Made by a program: the position numbers and the translations under genes
Source: Planotetraspora silvatica
GTDB taxonomy: Bacteria; Actinomycetota; Actinomycetes; Streptosporangiales; Streptosporangiaceae
Assembly: GCF_016863315.1 (NCBI RefSeq)
Contig: NZ_BOOQ01000030.1
Span: 149,293 to 213,292, forward strand
Length of the DNA: 64,000 nucleotides
Direction of reading: 5' to 3'
The notes under the pieces: generated by a model
The model's database searches: none
The model's input: the letters and a program-made list of their open reading frames with translations, nothing else
Told to the model about the DNA's origin: nothing
Shown: one piece after another, positions 24,450-33,357 of the stretch
Layout of the letters: each line of letters begins with the position of its first letter
Numbering within the stretch: position 1 is the first letter of the stretch

Positions 24450-26528
24450 TCAGACGGTGACGGTCTTGGGGTCGCTCATGCTGGGCCTGCCGGTCTCCAC
24501 GTGCCCGGCGACGCGGCGAACGAAGGTGGAGTCGGCGTCGGATGTGACCTTCAGGTCGTACCAGCCGTAGCTGCCGCCCAGGACCGCGGAGTGCACCACG
24601 GTGGCGTTGGGCGCCAACGGGTACGTCGCCGGAGTGGCGCCGCCGTACGCGTCGGCGACGGTGACCCGGCAGGAGGCGCCCCCGCGGTTGGTGAGGGTCA
24701 GCGTGACGTCACCGGAAGCGGCGTCGTAGCCGACGGCGACTTCGGGGGCCGCCGGGTTCGTGCCCTTCGCCGGAATGCGCCCGGTGAAGGTGCGCAGGAA
24801 GCCGTTGGGCCCGTATACCGCCAGGTCGTAGGCGCCCTGGTTCTTCTTGGGCGGAGTCCAGGTGCCGGTCAGGGTCTTGCCCGCCTCCACCGTGTAGGTC
24901 CACGGGCCGCCGAGCCCGTTGGCGGAGGTCGCGTAGAACGTCGCGCCCGCCGCGCCCCGGCTGGCGAAGTCGACCGCGAACGTCCCGCCGGCGGCGTCGG
25001 TCCTGCCGTCGGCCTTCAGGTCGTACGGCAGGGGCCGCGTGTGGCGCAGCCCGGCCTCCTGCTTGGGCAGGACGGGAGTGGCCGGCGGTGTGGGGACGTA
25101 GTCGGCGTGCCGCTTGCGGTCCGGCGGAGCGTAGCCGGAGGTGTCGGGCAGCGGCGTCTGGGAGGTGTCGGTCTGCGCGAAGTCGAAGGCGCTCGTGAGG
25201 TCGCCGCAGACGGCCCGCCGCCAGGGCGAGATGTTCGGCTCGTGCACGCCGAACCGCTTCTCGACGAACTGGATGATCGAGGTGTGGTCGAAGGTCTGGG
25301 AGCAGGCCCATCCGCCCTTGCTCCACGGTGACACGACGAACATCGGGACGCGCTGGCCGAGGCCGTACGGCCCGGCCACATAACTGCCGGCCTTCGTGTA
25401 GAGCTCCCTGCTGACGTCCGCGGTCGATGTGCCCTGGGCGGCGGAGCCCGGAGCGTAGGGCGGCACGACGTGGTCGAAGAAGCCGTCGTTCTCGTCGTAG
25501 GTGATGAACAGGGCGGTCTTGCTCCATACGTCGGGGTCGGCCGTCAGCGCGGCCAGCACGCCGGCGATGTACCAGGCGCCGTAGTTCACCGGCCAGTTCG
25601 GATGCTCGGTGTAGGCCTCGGGCGCGGCGATCCAGGACACCTGCGGGAGCGTGCCGTTGAGGACGTCGGACCTGAGGATGTCGAAGAGCCCGCCGCCGGC
25701 CTTGACCTGGGTTCCCGTCCGCGCCCTGTCGTAGAGCGGGTCGCCCGGCCGGGCGTTGCGGTACTTGGTGAAGTACAGCAGCGAGTTGTCGCCGTAGTTG
25801 CCGATGTAGGGGTCGCTGGTCCAGCCCCAGGATCCGGCGGCGTTCAGGCCGTCGCCGACGTCCTGGTAGATCTTCCAGGAGACGCCGGCCTGCTGAAGCC
25901 GTTCGGGGTAGGTCGTCCAGCCGTAGCCGGCCTCGTCGTTGCCGAGCACCGGGCCGCCGCCGACGCCGTCGTTGCCGGTGTACCCCGTCCACATGTAATA
26001 GCGGTTGGGATCCGTGGCACCGATGAAGGAGCAGTGGTAGGCGTCGCAGATGGTGAAGGCGTCGGCCAGGGCGTAGTGGAACGGGATGTCGGCCCGCGTC
26101 AGGTAGGCCATGGTCGTAGCCGTCTTGGCGGGAACCCACTGGTCGTACTTGCCCTGGTTCCAGGCCTTGTGGCCGCCGTTCCAGTCGTGGTTGAGGTCCT
26201 GCAGGAACTGCATGCCCATGTTGGAGGCGGTCGGATGGAACGGCAGCACGTCCTTCGTGCCGTTGGACTGGTACCAGACCGGCTTGCCGCTGGGCAGCAC
26301 GACCGGGCGGGGGTCGCCGAAGCCCCGCACGCCGCGGAGTGTGCCGAAGTAGTGGTCGAAGGATCGGTTCTCCTGCATCAGGACGACGATGTGCTCGACG
26401 TCCTGCAGGGTTCCGGTTCGTACGGCGGGCGCGATGGCGGCGGCACGGGCGATGGTCTGGGGCAGCAGCGAGAAGGCGGCGGTGCCGCCCGCGAGCTGGA
26501 GGAAACGTCGACGACCAATTCCGGTCAT
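24450..26528 (-). CDS. Tat-exported phosphocholine-specific phospholipase C
   Basis: A 692-residue secreted phosphoesterase. The N-terminus has a twin-arginine signal (GRRRFLQLAGG followed by a hydrophobic stretch to ARAAA). The PLC/acid-phosphatase catalytic block VLMQENRSFDHYFGTLRGVRGFGDPR starts at about residue 48, with ITYDENDGFFDHVVPP and a C-terminal pair of DUF756-type beta domains (about 490-690). This layout matches non-haemolytic/haemolytic PlcN/PlcH-type enzymes that release phosphocholine from phosphatidylcholine. ATG 26528 is chosen for the Tat motif; AGGAGA lies upstream. The promoter region holds an inverted repeat GGTGCAG...CTGCACC at 26551-26577. Phosphate control is plausible but unproven. 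Confidence 0.9.
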   Translation of the reverse strand: MTGIGRRRFLQLAGGTAAFSLLPQTIARAAAIAPAVRTGTLQDVEHIVVLMQENRSFDHYFGTLRGVRGFGDPRPVVLPSGKPVWYQSNGTKDVLPFHPTASNMGMQFLQDLNHDWNGGHKAWNQGKYDQWVPAKTATTMAYLTRADIPFHYALADAFTICDAYHCSFIGATDPNRYYMWTGYTGNDGVGGGPVLGNDEAGYGWTTYPERLQQAGVSWKIYQDVGDGLNAAGSWGWTSDPYIGNYGDNSLLYFTKYRNARPGDPLYDRARTGTQVKAGGGLFDILRSDVLNGTLPQVSWIAAPEAYTEHPNWPVNYGAWYIAGVLAALTADPDVWSKTALFITYDENDGFFDHVVPPYAPGSAAQGTSTADVSRELYTKAGSYVAGPYGLGQRVPMFVVSPWSKGGWACSQTFDHTSIIQFVEKRFGVHEPNISPWRRAVCGDLTSAFDFAQTDTSQTPLPDTSGYAPPDRKRHADYVPTPPATPVLPKQEAGLRHTRPLPYDLKADGRTDAAGGTFAVDFASRGAAGATFYATSANGLGGPWTYTVEAGKTLTGTWTPPKKNQGAYDLAVYGPNGFLRTFTGRIPAKGTNPAAPEVAVGYDAASGDVTLTLTNRGGASCRVTVADAYGGATPATYPLAPNATVVHSAVLGGSYGWYDLKVTSDADSTFVRRVAGHVETGRPSMSDPKTVTV

Positions 26529-26695
26529 GGCGGGCCTGTCTCCTATGAGGGGTGCAGCGCTGACAGCTGGCTGCACCAATGGTCATCAGGCGATGACGAA
26601 CGCCTCGGGACAGGAACGGAACATCATTCGGAAGGCCGTCTGAACGGCTTGGCCGCGGGTTCCGGCGTGTGCGGCGGCGCCGCATTCCCGTGGAC

Positions 26696-27271
26696 TCAGG
26701 GGACCTGCACAAGTCGCCGGACGGCGTCGACCACGGTGGAGCGCCGGCGCGCGAGATCCGTGGGATCGGCGACGAGGTCGGTGACCTCGTCGGGGAGGAA
26801 GGTCCAGGCCAGGGCAATGCCCTGGACGAGGAAGACGAGCTGCTCGGCGTCGAAGCGCGTCGTCACCGTGCCGGTCGCCTGCGCGGCCCGGATGGCGTCG
26901 ATCTTGTGCAGGCCCGCCTCGTCCGAGCTCGCGATCCGGTCGCCGGATCCACCGCGCTCGAGGCTGTGCCAGGCCACGATCCGCGCGATGTCCGGGTTCT
27001 TCGCGTGACCGTCGAACAACCTGCCGGCGTACCCGGGGAGATCGTCAGGGGTGATCGGGATCTCGGTCACCGTCTCGGTGACGATGCGGTCGAAGACCGC
27101 GTCGAACAGGCCTTCCTTGCTGCCGAAGTAGGTGTAGATCAGGCCGGGGCTGCAGCCTGCGCGTGCGGCGATCGCGTCGGTGCGGGTGGCGGCGATGCCC
27201 CGCGCGGCGAACTCCGCCAAGGCGGCGTCGAGCAGGTTGCGCTTCTTCGTGTCGGGATCCCGGGTGACCAC
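26696..27271 (-). CDS. TetR-family transcriptional regulator
   Basis: A 191-residue TetR regulator. The N-terminal helix-turn-helix (LLDAALAEFAARGIAATRTDAIAARAGCSPGLIYTYFGSKEGLFDAVFD) spans residues about 12-60, followed by an all-helical ligand domain with a DUF1956-like helix near WHSLERGG. GTG 27271 is the first start giving a normal TetR N-terminus; the frame is open upstream only through the divergent gene. It is divergent from an SDR gene, and a perfect 19-bp inverted repeat lies in between, so it most probably represses both genes. Confidence 0.9.
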   Translation of the reverse strand: MVTRDPDTKKRNLLDAALAEFAARGIAATRTDAIAARAGCSPGLIYTYFGSKEGLFDAVFDRIVTETVTEIPITPDDLPGYAGRLFDGHAKNPDIARIVAWHSLERGGSGDRIASSDEAGLHKIDAIRAAQATGTVTTRFDAEQLVFLVQGIALAWTFLPDEVTDLVADPTDLARRRSTVVDAVRRLVQVP

Positions 27272-27285
27272 CCGCTCACAATAAT

Positions 27286-27360
27286 TTATTGAGCGCTCGT
27301 TTGACAACTTGTCGCATCGTGTGATCGGCTGAAGTCGGTTATCAAACGAGCGCTCAATAA
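27286..27360. promoter_or_regulatory. Paired TetR operators, perfect 19-bp inverted repeat
   Basis: TTATTGAGCGCTCGTTTGA at 27286-27304 is repeated in exact inverted orientation at 27342-27360, 38 bp apart. Each arm contains the palindromic core TGAGCGCTCA-like GAGCGCTC, a typical TetR half-site pair, so there are two full operators facing opposite genes. TTGACA at 27301-27306 overlaps the first operator and could be the -35 of the rightward promoter; TTGATA on the other strand is its mirror. Confidence 0.85.
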
Positions 27361-27380
27361 AGAGCGGGATGGAGCAGATC

Positions 27381-28241
27381 ATGGCGAACAAGGTGTGGTT
27401 CATCACCGGCACCTCACGCGGCTTCGGCCGGGCCCTCGCTGAAGCGGCGCTGGACCGGGGGGACTCGGTCGTGGCCACCGCACGCGACACAAGATTCCTC
27501 GACGACCTGGTCAGAGGGAGCGCCGGCCGCGCCGTCGCCGTGCCGCTGGACGTCACCGACGAGACCGCCGCCGAAACGGCGATCGCCGCCGGTGTCGAGG
27601 CCTTCGGCCGCATCGACGTCGTCGTCAACAACGCCGGCTACGCGGACTTCGGCTCCATCGAGGAGACGCCGCCCGCGCGGTTCCGGGCCCAGATCGAAAC
27701 CAACCTGTTCGGCGTCGTCAACGTCAGCCGCGTCGCGATCCCGGTGTTCCGGCAGCAGGGACACGGCCGGTTCATCCAGTTCTCCACCATCGGCGGACGA
27801 CGCGCCGGCGGCCCCGGCCTGGCCGCCTACACTGCGGCCAAGCACGGCGTCGAAGGCTTCTCCGAAGCCCTGGCATCCGAGACCGCGCCCTTCGGGGTCA
27901 AGGTCACGCTGATCGAGCCCGGCGGCTTCCGCACCGACTGGGCCGGCTCGTCCATGACGGTCATCGAGCCCGGCGACGCGTACCAGCAGACCCTTGGCGT
28001 CCTGCTCGGCATCTTCCGCAGCGGCATGCAGGCGGCGGGTGACCCGGCCAAGGCGGCCCAGGTGATCCTGCAGGTGGCGGACATGGACGAACCGCCGCTG
28101 CGGCTGCCGCTGGGCACCGACGCCGTCACCCTCATCAGGCAGGGCGACGAGGCCAAACTCGCCGAGATCGCCGCGTGGGAGACACTGTCCGTCTCCACCG
28201 ACGCCGACGACGCCGTCCACCCGGACCTGAGCCGCCTGTGA
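27381..28241 (+). CDS. SDR-family oxidoreductase
   Basis: A 286-residue short-chain dehydrogenase of the SDR5-like type. Cofactor motif TGTSRGFG is at residues 8-15, NNAG at about 85, and catalytic YTAAKHG with Ser in FSTIGG follow. The C-terminus is longer than in classical SDRs, ending with a substrate-lid segment around WETLSVSTDADDA. I use ATG 27381, which has GGAG six bases upstream, rather than the in-frame ATG 27369. It is divergent from the TetR gene with an operator between, and is the likely regulated target. Substrate unknown. Confidence 0.88.
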   Translation: MANKVWFITGTSRGFGRALAEAALDRGDSVVATARDTRFLDDLVRGSAGRAVAVPLDVTDETAAETAIAAGVEAFGRIDVVVNNAGYADFGSIEETPPARFRAQIETNLFGVVNVSRVAIPVFRQQGHGRFIQFSTIGGRRAGGPGLAAYTAAKHGVEGFSEALASETAPFGVKVTLIEPGGFRTDWAGSSMTVIEPGDAYQQTLGVLLGIFRSGMQAAGDPAKAAQVILQVADMDEPPLRLPLGTDAVTLIRQGDEAKLAEIAAWETLSVSTDADDAVHPDLSRL

Positions 28242-28282
28242 GCCGGGCGTCGACGCGTGTGATCGGCGCGGGCTTTTCACCG

Positions 28283-28303
28283 GGCTGACGTGACGGGTCA
28301 GCC
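28283..28303 (+). terminator. Hairpin after the SDR gene
   Basis: GGCTGAC / GTCAGCC, a 7-bp stem with a 7-base loop, 42 bp downstream of the SDR stop. Weak, no T-run. Confidence 0.4.
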
Positions 28304-28437
28304 TGGTCTGCCGACGGGTCTGATCCGGTCCGGAAATAAATCGGTGTCCCGTCCACGCTTGGTTCGGTACATTCGCCACGAATCACGCGTTGCCCCGACA
28401 TCGCAGCGCGCACCTTGATGACGGAGGGGAGCCGGTC

Positions 28438-28545
28438 ATGCGTCACCGCATCGCTGTCGTCATTCCCCAGTCCCAGTATGAGGTGATCCTGGTGTCTTCG
28501 TCGGTGACCGATGCCGGCCGCGCGGCCGGCACCGGGCGTCCGTGA
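28438..28545 (+). CDS. 35-codon leader ORF upstream of the EF-G paralogue
   Basis: An ATG at 28438 is preceded by a strong purine-rich ribosome site (GGAGGGGAG, six bases before the ATG) and encodes 35 residues starting MRHRIAVVIPQSQYEVILV and ending AAGTGRP. No similarity is recognised. The ribosome site is better than that of the following gene. The stop codon is followed by a hairpin-rich leader, so translation of this ORF could control the downstream translation factor. It could also be a chance ORF; the strong ribosome site is the only direct support. Confidence 0.45.
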   Translation: MRHRIAVVIPQSQYEVILVSSSVTDAGRAAGTGRP

Positions 28546-28617
28546 CGAACGCCTGACCCCTTGTCCGCCCGGCACTGAGCCGGTCGGGTACGTCCCGATG
28601 CGGTGACGCCGCGTCAG
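28514..28617 (+). promoter_or_regulatory. Structured leader before the EF-G paralogue
   Basis: GCCGGCCGCGCGGCCGGC at 28514-28531 is a perfect palindrome lying in the last codons of the leader ORF. CCGG-CACTGAG-CCGG follows at about 28569-28583, and CCTGAC at about 28552 can pair with GTCAGG near 28613. Mutually exclusive pairings would be possible, as in translational attenuators, but no folding was calculated. Confidence 0.4.
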
Positions 28618-28699
28618 GGGTTTCCGCGTGGCCTTAGCTCAGGCCGTTCTGTCCGGAATCGCGCTGTCCTGTTCGGATTTCCCTGAAGGGCCACGGACC

Positions 28700-30805
28700 G
28701 TGCGCACCAACCTGCACCGTCATCTCACCGACCCGCTGACCGGCGTTCGCAATCTGGGCATCCTCGCTCACGTCGACGCGGGCAAGACCACCATCACCGA
28801 ACGGATCCTGTACGTGACTGGCGCCACCTACAAACGTGGCGAGGTACACGACGGGACGACCGTCACCGACTTCGACTCCCAGGAGCGCGACCGTGGCATC
28901 ACCATCTTCGCCGCGGCCGTGAGCTGCGTATGGGACGGCCACCGGATCAATCTGATCGACACCCCAGGCCACGTCGACTTCTCCGACGAGGTGGAACGCT
29001 CGCTGCGGGTGCTCGACGGCGCCATCGCGGTGTTCGACGGAGTCGCGGGAGTCGAACCGCAGAGTGAGTCGGTGTGGCGGCAGGCCGACCGGTACGGCGT
29101 GCCGAGGATCGCCTTCGTCAACAAGCTGGACCGCGCGGGCGCCGACCTCGACACGGTGGTCGAGTCGATCCGCGAGCGACTGCGGGTGGCCACGCTGGTG
29201 GTCCAGATGCCGATCGGGCGGGAGGACGGTTTCACCGGCGTGGTGGATCTCCTTCGCATGCGGTCGGTGATCTGGGCCGACGGCCGTGACACGTTCACGG
29301 AGGGCCCGGTGCCGGACGACCTGCGGGACGAGGCGCACCGGCGCCGCCGGCAACTCGAGGAGGCGGTGGCCGAACTGCATCCGATCGCGCTGGAGGAGTT
29401 CTGCGCGGAGTCGGCGATCTCCGCACGGACTCTCGCCGCCGCGCTGCGCGACCTGACCGGCACCGGTGAGGGACTGGTGGTGTTGTGCGGATCCGCCTAC
29501 CGCAACCGCGGGATCGAACCGCTGCTCGACGCCGCCGTGTCCTACCTGCCCTCGCCACTGGATGTGCCTGCCGTACGAGGCGTCCAGGACGGCGCGGTGC
29601 AGGAGCGGGCCGCCGACCCGGCGGCGCCGTTCGCCGCGCTGGTCTTCAAGGTGAGTTCGACCGCCACGGGGCGGCTGACCTACCTGCGGGTGTACTCGGG
29701 GACGGTCCAGAGAGGAGAGACGGTGCTGGACGCCGGCGCACGCCGTACCGAGCGGATCGGCCGCATCCTGCGGGTCCAGGCCGAACGGCACACGGAGGTG
29801 GACCGGGCGGTGGCCGGGGACATCGTCGCGGTGGTCGGGCTGAAGGCGGCCCGTACCGGCGCCACTTTGTGCGTCCCCTCCGCGCCGTTGGTCTTCGAAC
29901 CGCCGGCGGCGGCCGACCCGGTGGTGTCGGTGGCGGTCGAGGCCCGCAGGAGCACCGACGCCGACCGGTTCGCGTCGGCGCTGGCACGACTGGCGGAGGA
30001 GGATCCGTCGCTCGCGGTCCGGACCGACCCCGAGACCGGTCAGACGGTGTTGTCGGGGATGGGCGAGCTGCATCTGGAGGTCGCGGTGGAGAAGATCCGT
30101 CGTACCCATGGGCTGGACGTCGACGTCGGCCGGCCGCAGGTGGCCCACCGGGAGACGGTCGTCCGCGGGGTGTCCGGACTGCTGTACCGGCACGTCAAGC
30201 AGGACGGAGGCGCCGGTCAGTTCGCCCACGTCGTCCTCGACGTGGCGCCGCTGGACGCGTCTCCGGACGCCGCCTGTGACGACGGCGGTGCGGCGGAGTT
30301 CGTGTTCCGCTCGGCCGTCGTCGGCGGGAGGGTGCCACGGGAGTACGTCCGGGCGGTGGAGGCCGGCTGCCGGGACGCCCTGGCGGACGGCCCGCTCGGC
30401 GGTCACCCGGTGACCGGTCTGCGGGTCACGCTGACCGACGGAGCCACCCATCCCAAGGACTCCTCGGAGATGGCGTTCCGCACGGCAGGCCGGCTCGCCC
30501 TGCGGGAGGCGCTGCGCGCGAGCACGATGGCGTTGCTCGAACCACTGGCCGAGGTCACGGTCACCGTGCCCGACGACGCCGTCGGCGGGGTCCTCGGCGA
30601 TCTGTCGGCGCGACGCGGCCAGGTCTCGGGCTCGACCGTGCGGGCGGGCACGGTGGTGATCACCGCGACCGTGCCGCTGGCCGAGATGTTCGGCTACGCG
30701 TCCCGGTTGCGCAGCCGGACCCATGGCAGGGGGACCTTCACCACCCGGGCCGTCGGGTACGCCCCCGTGCCCGGCACGGCGCCGACAGGGACGCAGCCCC
30801 GGTAG
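28700..30805 (+). CDS. Elongation factor G paralogue (EF-G2-like GTPase)
   Basis: A 701-residue translational GTPase. G1 is AHVDAGKT (residues 23-30), the switch region reads [17 protein letters not shown]3 is DTPGHVDF, G4 NKLD, and domains II-V are complete, ending with a G'/V-type [17 protein letters not shown] and [17 protein letters not shown]. It differs from housekeeping EF-G, which has a conserved TMDWMEQEQERGITI switch, and falls with the second EF-G-like proteins of actinomycetes. GTG 28700 gives a normal EF-G length with GAAGGG upstream; GTG 28628 would add 24 residues unlike the family. A role in translocation, recycling or antibiotic protection cannot be separated by sequence. Confidence 0.87.
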   Translation: MRTNLHRHLTDPLTGVRNLGILAHVDAGKTTITERILYVTGATYKRGEVHDGTTVTDFDSQERDRGITIFAAAVSCVWDGHRINLIDTPGHVDFSDEVERSLRVLDGAIAVFDGVAGVEPQSESVWRQADRYGVPRIAFVNKLDRAGADLDTVVESIRERLRVATLVVQMPIGREDGFTGVVDLLRMRSVIWADGRDTFTEGPVPDDLRDEAHRRRRQLEEAVAELHPIALEEFCAESAISARTLAAALRDLTGTGEGLVVLCGSAYRNRGIEPLLDAAVSYLPSPLDVPAVRGVQDGAVQERAADPAAPFAALVFKVSSTATGRLTYLRVYSGTVQRGETVLDAGARRTERIGRILRVQAERHTEVDRAVAGDIVAVVGLKAARTGATLCVPSAPLVFEPPAAADPVVSVAVEARRSTDADRFASALARLAEEDPSLAVRTDPETGQTVLSGMGELHLEVAVEKIRRTHGLDVDVGRPQVAHRETVVRGVSGLLYRHVKQDGGAGQFAHVVLDVAPLDASPDAACDDGGAAEFVFRSAVVGGRVPREYVRAVEAGCRDALADGPLGGHPVTGLRVTLTDGATHPKDSSEMAFRTAGRLALREALRASTMALLEPLAEVTVTVPDDAVGGVLGDLSARRGQVSGSTVRAGTVVITATVPLAEMFGYASRLRSRTHGRGTFTTRAVGYAPVPGTAPTGTQPR

Positions 30806-30814
30806 AACCCGGCG

Positions 30815-30844
30815 GTGGCCCCGCCCGAACACGGGCGGGGCCAC
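30815..30844. terminator. Strong hairpin terminator
   Basis: A perfect 13-bp stem GTGGCCCCGCCCG / CGGGCGGGGCCAC with an AACA loop, placed between the EF-G paralogue and a convergent membrane-protein gene; usable from both sides. Confidence 0.8.
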
Positions 30845-30869
30845 TACGGCCGTCGGCGACGACGTGCCG

Positions 30870-31307
30870 TCACGCGAGAACGGCGTCGCCTGCTGCCCGT
30901 GCCCGGCGTTCCCGCCACAACGCCGCACCGGTGATCAGCGCGCCCATGCCCTCCCAGAGCCCGACGCCGATGAAGGCGCCCGGTGCCACGCCGGTCAGCG
31001 CGAGCGTCGTGAAGAGGGTGAAGGTGACCACGCGGAAGGGGACGGTCCAGAAGAAGAAGGCCCGGAAGTCGACGGCTGCGGCGAGGACGTAGTAGACGCC
31101 CATGTTCACCGACGCCATCGACGAGGCGGCCATGAAGACGCGCGTGTAGTCGCCCGACGCGCGCTGCTCGGGGCCGATGTGCACGAAACCGAGCATGGAC
31201 AGCTGCACGTCGGGCGCCACCAGCCCGATCAGGCCGAGGACCAGGGCCATGACCCCGAACACCGCCATGGTCCAACCCGACAGGGACCGCGGGAGTCGCA
31301 CTGACAT
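30870..31307 (-). CDS. Four-helix membrane protein of unknown function
   Basis: A 145-residue hydrophobic protein with four predicted membrane segments: about 12-32 (WTMAVFGVMALVLGLIGLVA), 58-78, 84-105 and 110-130. The loop after the first segment (MLGFVHIGPEQRASGDYTRVF) is hydrophilic and the C-terminus is basic (WRERRARAA). I do not recognise a named family. ATG 31307 is used. It is divergent from a serine hydrolase gene across 360 bp and convergent with the EF-G paralogue. Confidence 0.72.
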   Translation of the reverse strand: MSVRLPRSLSGWTMAVFGVMALVLGLIGLVAPDVQLSMLGFVHIGPEQRASGDYTRVFMAASSMASVNMGVYYVLAAAVDFRAFFFWTVPFRVVTFTLFTTLALTGVAPGAFIGVGLWEGMGALITGAALWRERRARAAGDAVLA

Positions 31308-31667
31308 CCTCCAGTGATCAGACCGATGGATCTTCGGCTTGGGACCCCAGCATGATCTCCGGTCGTGCCGCTCATCGTCACGAGATCGAGGAATCCTCCA
31401 CGCCGAACGCCGGCCGTGCGGACGTGGGTGGAGTGGACGTGGGTGGAGCGGCGAAGACGGGTGCAGCCGACCTGCGTCCACTCGGCTGAGGCGGCACGGC
31501 ATATCGGCGGAAACATCAGGCGGGGGACCGGGCGCCCCCGTAGTTTGAATCGAGCGCCCAGACGGAAGAGTTCGCAGCCGTCGCCGCCCGAGCGAGCCGA
31601 CGGAGCCGATCCGACGGTGATTCTTCCGTCGAGGCGGGCGCGGACCGCATAGGCGAAAGGTGGACCG
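31308..31667. promoter_or_regulatory. Divergent intergenic region with a 15-bp tandem repeat
   Basis: 360 bp with no credible gene. GGACGTGGGTGGAGT at 31420-31434 is followed immediately by GGACGTGGGTGGAGC at 31435-31449. The region should carry the promoters of the four-helix membrane protein and the serine hydrolase. I cannot assign -10/-35 elements. Confidence 0.5.
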
Positions 31668-32843
31668 ATGACCGGCCTGCACGACATCCTGCTGCGGCAC
31701 GTCGGCGAAGGATCGGCGCCGGGAGCGGTGGGCCTGGTGGCCCGCGGTGACCGGGTCGAGGTGGAGGCCGTCGGTTCCACCGGCGTGGACGGCACCTGCC
31801 CGATGGCCAGAGATTCGATCTTCCGGATCGCTTCGATCACCAAGCCCATCACCGCGGCGGCGGTCATGATGCTGGTCGAGGACGGCCGGATCGTGCTGGA
31901 CGACCCGGTCGAGCGGTGGCTGCCGGAACTGGCGTCGCCCGTCGTCGTCCGCACGCCGAAGAGCCCGGTCGACGACGTGGTCCCGGCCGCCCGGCCGATC
32001 ACCGTGAGTGATCTGCTCACCTTCCGCGCCGGGTACGGCTTCCCCTCCGACTTCTCGCTCCCGGCGGTCGGGCTGTTGTTCAGCGAGCTGAGGCAGGGGC
32101 CGCCGCAGCCGCAGCACGTCGTGGCGCCGGACGAATGGATGGCGGCGCTGTCCCGCATCCCATTGCTGCACCAGCCGGGTGACGCCTGGCTGTACAACAC
32201 CTGTTCCGACATCCAGGGCGTGTTGATCGCCCGCGTCTCGGGCCTCCCGCTGACCGAGTTCCTGGCGGAGCGCCTGTTCGAGCCCCTGGGAATGGCCGAC
32301 ACCGGATTCGAGGTGCCGGCCGGCGAACTCGACCGGTTCACCGCCTACTACCGAACCGATCCGGCGGGCGGCCTCGAGCTGGTCGACGCCCCTGACGGCC
32401 AGTGGAGCAGCGCTCCCGCGTTCCCCTCCGGCGCGGGCGGGCTGGTCTCGACCGTCGACGACTGGCACTCCTTCGCCCGGATGTTGCTCGCGGAAGGCAC
32501 CGTCGGCGGCCGCTCGCTGCTGTCCCCCGCCTCGGTGCGGCGGATGACGACCGACCACCTCACCCGGTCCCAGCGCGATGCCGGGGTGTTGTTCCTGGAA
32601 GGCCAGGGCTGGGGCTTCGGCGGGTCGGTCGACGTCGAGGACGTCGACCCCTGGAACGTGGTGGGACGCTACGGCTGGGTCGGGGGCACGGGAACGGCGG
32701 CGCACATCACCGCGTCCACCGGCATGGTCACCATCCTGCTCACCCAGCTTGAGCTGGCCGGACCGACCCCGCCGGCCGTGATGCGGGACTTCTGGCGGTA
32801 CGCCGCCGGCGGCTGGTCCGGGCCCTCTCACGACTGCGAGTGA
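31668..32843 (+). CDS. Serine hydrolase, class C beta-lactamase/esterase family
   Basis: A 391-residue beta-lactamase-fold protein. The nucleophile motif SxxK is SITK at about residues 56-59, the second motif is the Tyr in LYNTCSD, and the third motif region reads YGWVGGTGT, where lactamases have K[ST]G and esterase EstB-type proteins W-x-G. These variants favour an esterase, D-aminopeptidase or penicillin-binding-like hydrolase over a true lactamase. No signal peptide is present, which also argues for a cytoplasmic enzyme. ATG 31668 follows GAAAGG closely. Confidence 0.83.
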   Translation: MTGLHDILLRHVGEGSAPGAVGLVARGDRVEVEAVGSTGVDGTCPMARDSIFRIASITKPITAAAVMMLVEDGRIVLDDPVERWLPELASPVVVRTPKSPVDDVVPAARPITVSDLLTFRAGYGFPSDFSLPAVGLLFSELRQGPPQPQHVVAPDEWMAALSRIPLLHQPGDAWLYNTCSDIQGVLIARVSGLPLTEFLAERLFEPLGMADTGFEVPAGELDRFTAYYRTDPAGGLELVDAPDGQWSSAPAFPSGAGGLVSTVDDWHSFARMLLAEGTVGGRSLLSPASVRRMTTDHLTRSQRDAGVLFLEGQGWGFGGSVDVEDVDPWNVVGRYGWVGGTGTAAHITASTGMVTILLTQLELAGPTPPAVMRDFWRYAAGGWSGPSHDCE

Positions 32844-32867
32844 GCGGTCACGGTGGGTGATGGAACG

Positions 32868-32883
32868 GGTCGCTTTCGCGACC
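32868..32883 (+). terminator. Small hairpin after the serine hydrolase gene
   Basis: GGTCGC-TTTC-GCGACC, a 6-bp stem beginning 25 bp after the stop codon. Weak terminator candidate. Confidence 0.4.
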
Positions 32884-33019
32884 GGCCCGATGCCTGGTAA
32901 GCTCTCCCGCAGTTGCAGTTGTGGTACCCATAGAACTCTATGTGCACCTGACGGGATGTATCCGACGGGTGCACTGCTGTTTGGCCGGTCATCTCCGGAT
33001 GGGCTCATTGCGGCGACGC

Positions 33020-33042
33020 GGAATCCGTGCAGTGCGGATTCC
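33020..33042 (+). promoter_or_regulatory. Hairpin in the cold-shock gene leader
   Basis: GGAATCCG-TGCAGTG-CGGATTCC, a perfect 8-bp stem 31 bp before the csp ATG. Slightly upstream, TGCACC (about 32942) pairs with GGTGCA (about 32969). A long structured 5' leader is usual for cspA-type genes and tunes mRNA stability and translation with temperature. Confidence 0.5.
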
Positions 33043-33073
33043 GGCTCTGCCCCCTCATCGAAGGAGATTTGAT

Positions 33074-33277
33074 ATGGCTACCGGAACCGTGAAGTGGTTC
33101 AACGCGGAAAAGGGCTTCGGCTTCATCGAGCAGGACGGCGGCGGCGCCGACGTCTTCGCGCACTACTCGAACATCGCCGCCCAGGGCTACCGCGAGCTCC
33201 AGGAAGGCCAGAAGGTGTCGTTCGACGTCACGCAGGGCCAGAAGGGCCCGCAGGCGGAGAACATCGTTCCCGTCTGA
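33074..33277 (+). CDS. Cold-shock protein (CspA family)
   Basis: A 67-residue single cold-shock domain. RNP1 (KGFGFIEQD) and RNP2-type (DVFAHYS) motifs are intact, with the opening [18 protein letters not shown] typical of actinomycete SC7.0-like proteins. It binds single-stranded RNA/DNA and works as an RNA chaperone. AAGGAG lies seven bases before the ATG. A long structured leader and a strong terminator make this a complete monocistronic unit. Whether it is cold-induced or constitutive cannot be told. Confidence 0.95.
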   Translation: MATGTVKWFNAEKGFGFIEQDGGGADVFAHYSNIAAQGYRELQEGQKVSFDVTQGQKGPQAENIVPV

Positions 33278-33290
33278 CAAGTCGTCACTG

Positions 33291-33322
33291 AAAGGCCCGC
33301 GCCTCTTGAGGCGCGGGCCTTT
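33291..33322 (+). terminator. Rho-independent terminator of the cold-shock gene
   Basis: A perfect 15-bp inverted repeat AAAGGCCCGCGCCTC / GAGGCGCGGGCCTTT separated by TT and followed by a short T-rich stretch, starting 14 bp after the stop codon. Confidence 0.9.
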
Positions 33323-33357
33323 CGGCTTTACCGGGGCCCTTTCGCTCGGTCGTTGTT

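Noticed and set aside
31668..32843. True class C beta-lactamase giving resistance
   Set aside because: There is no signal peptide, and the second and third motifs (YNT and WVGG) differ from YxN and KTG, so esterase or peptidase function is more likely.
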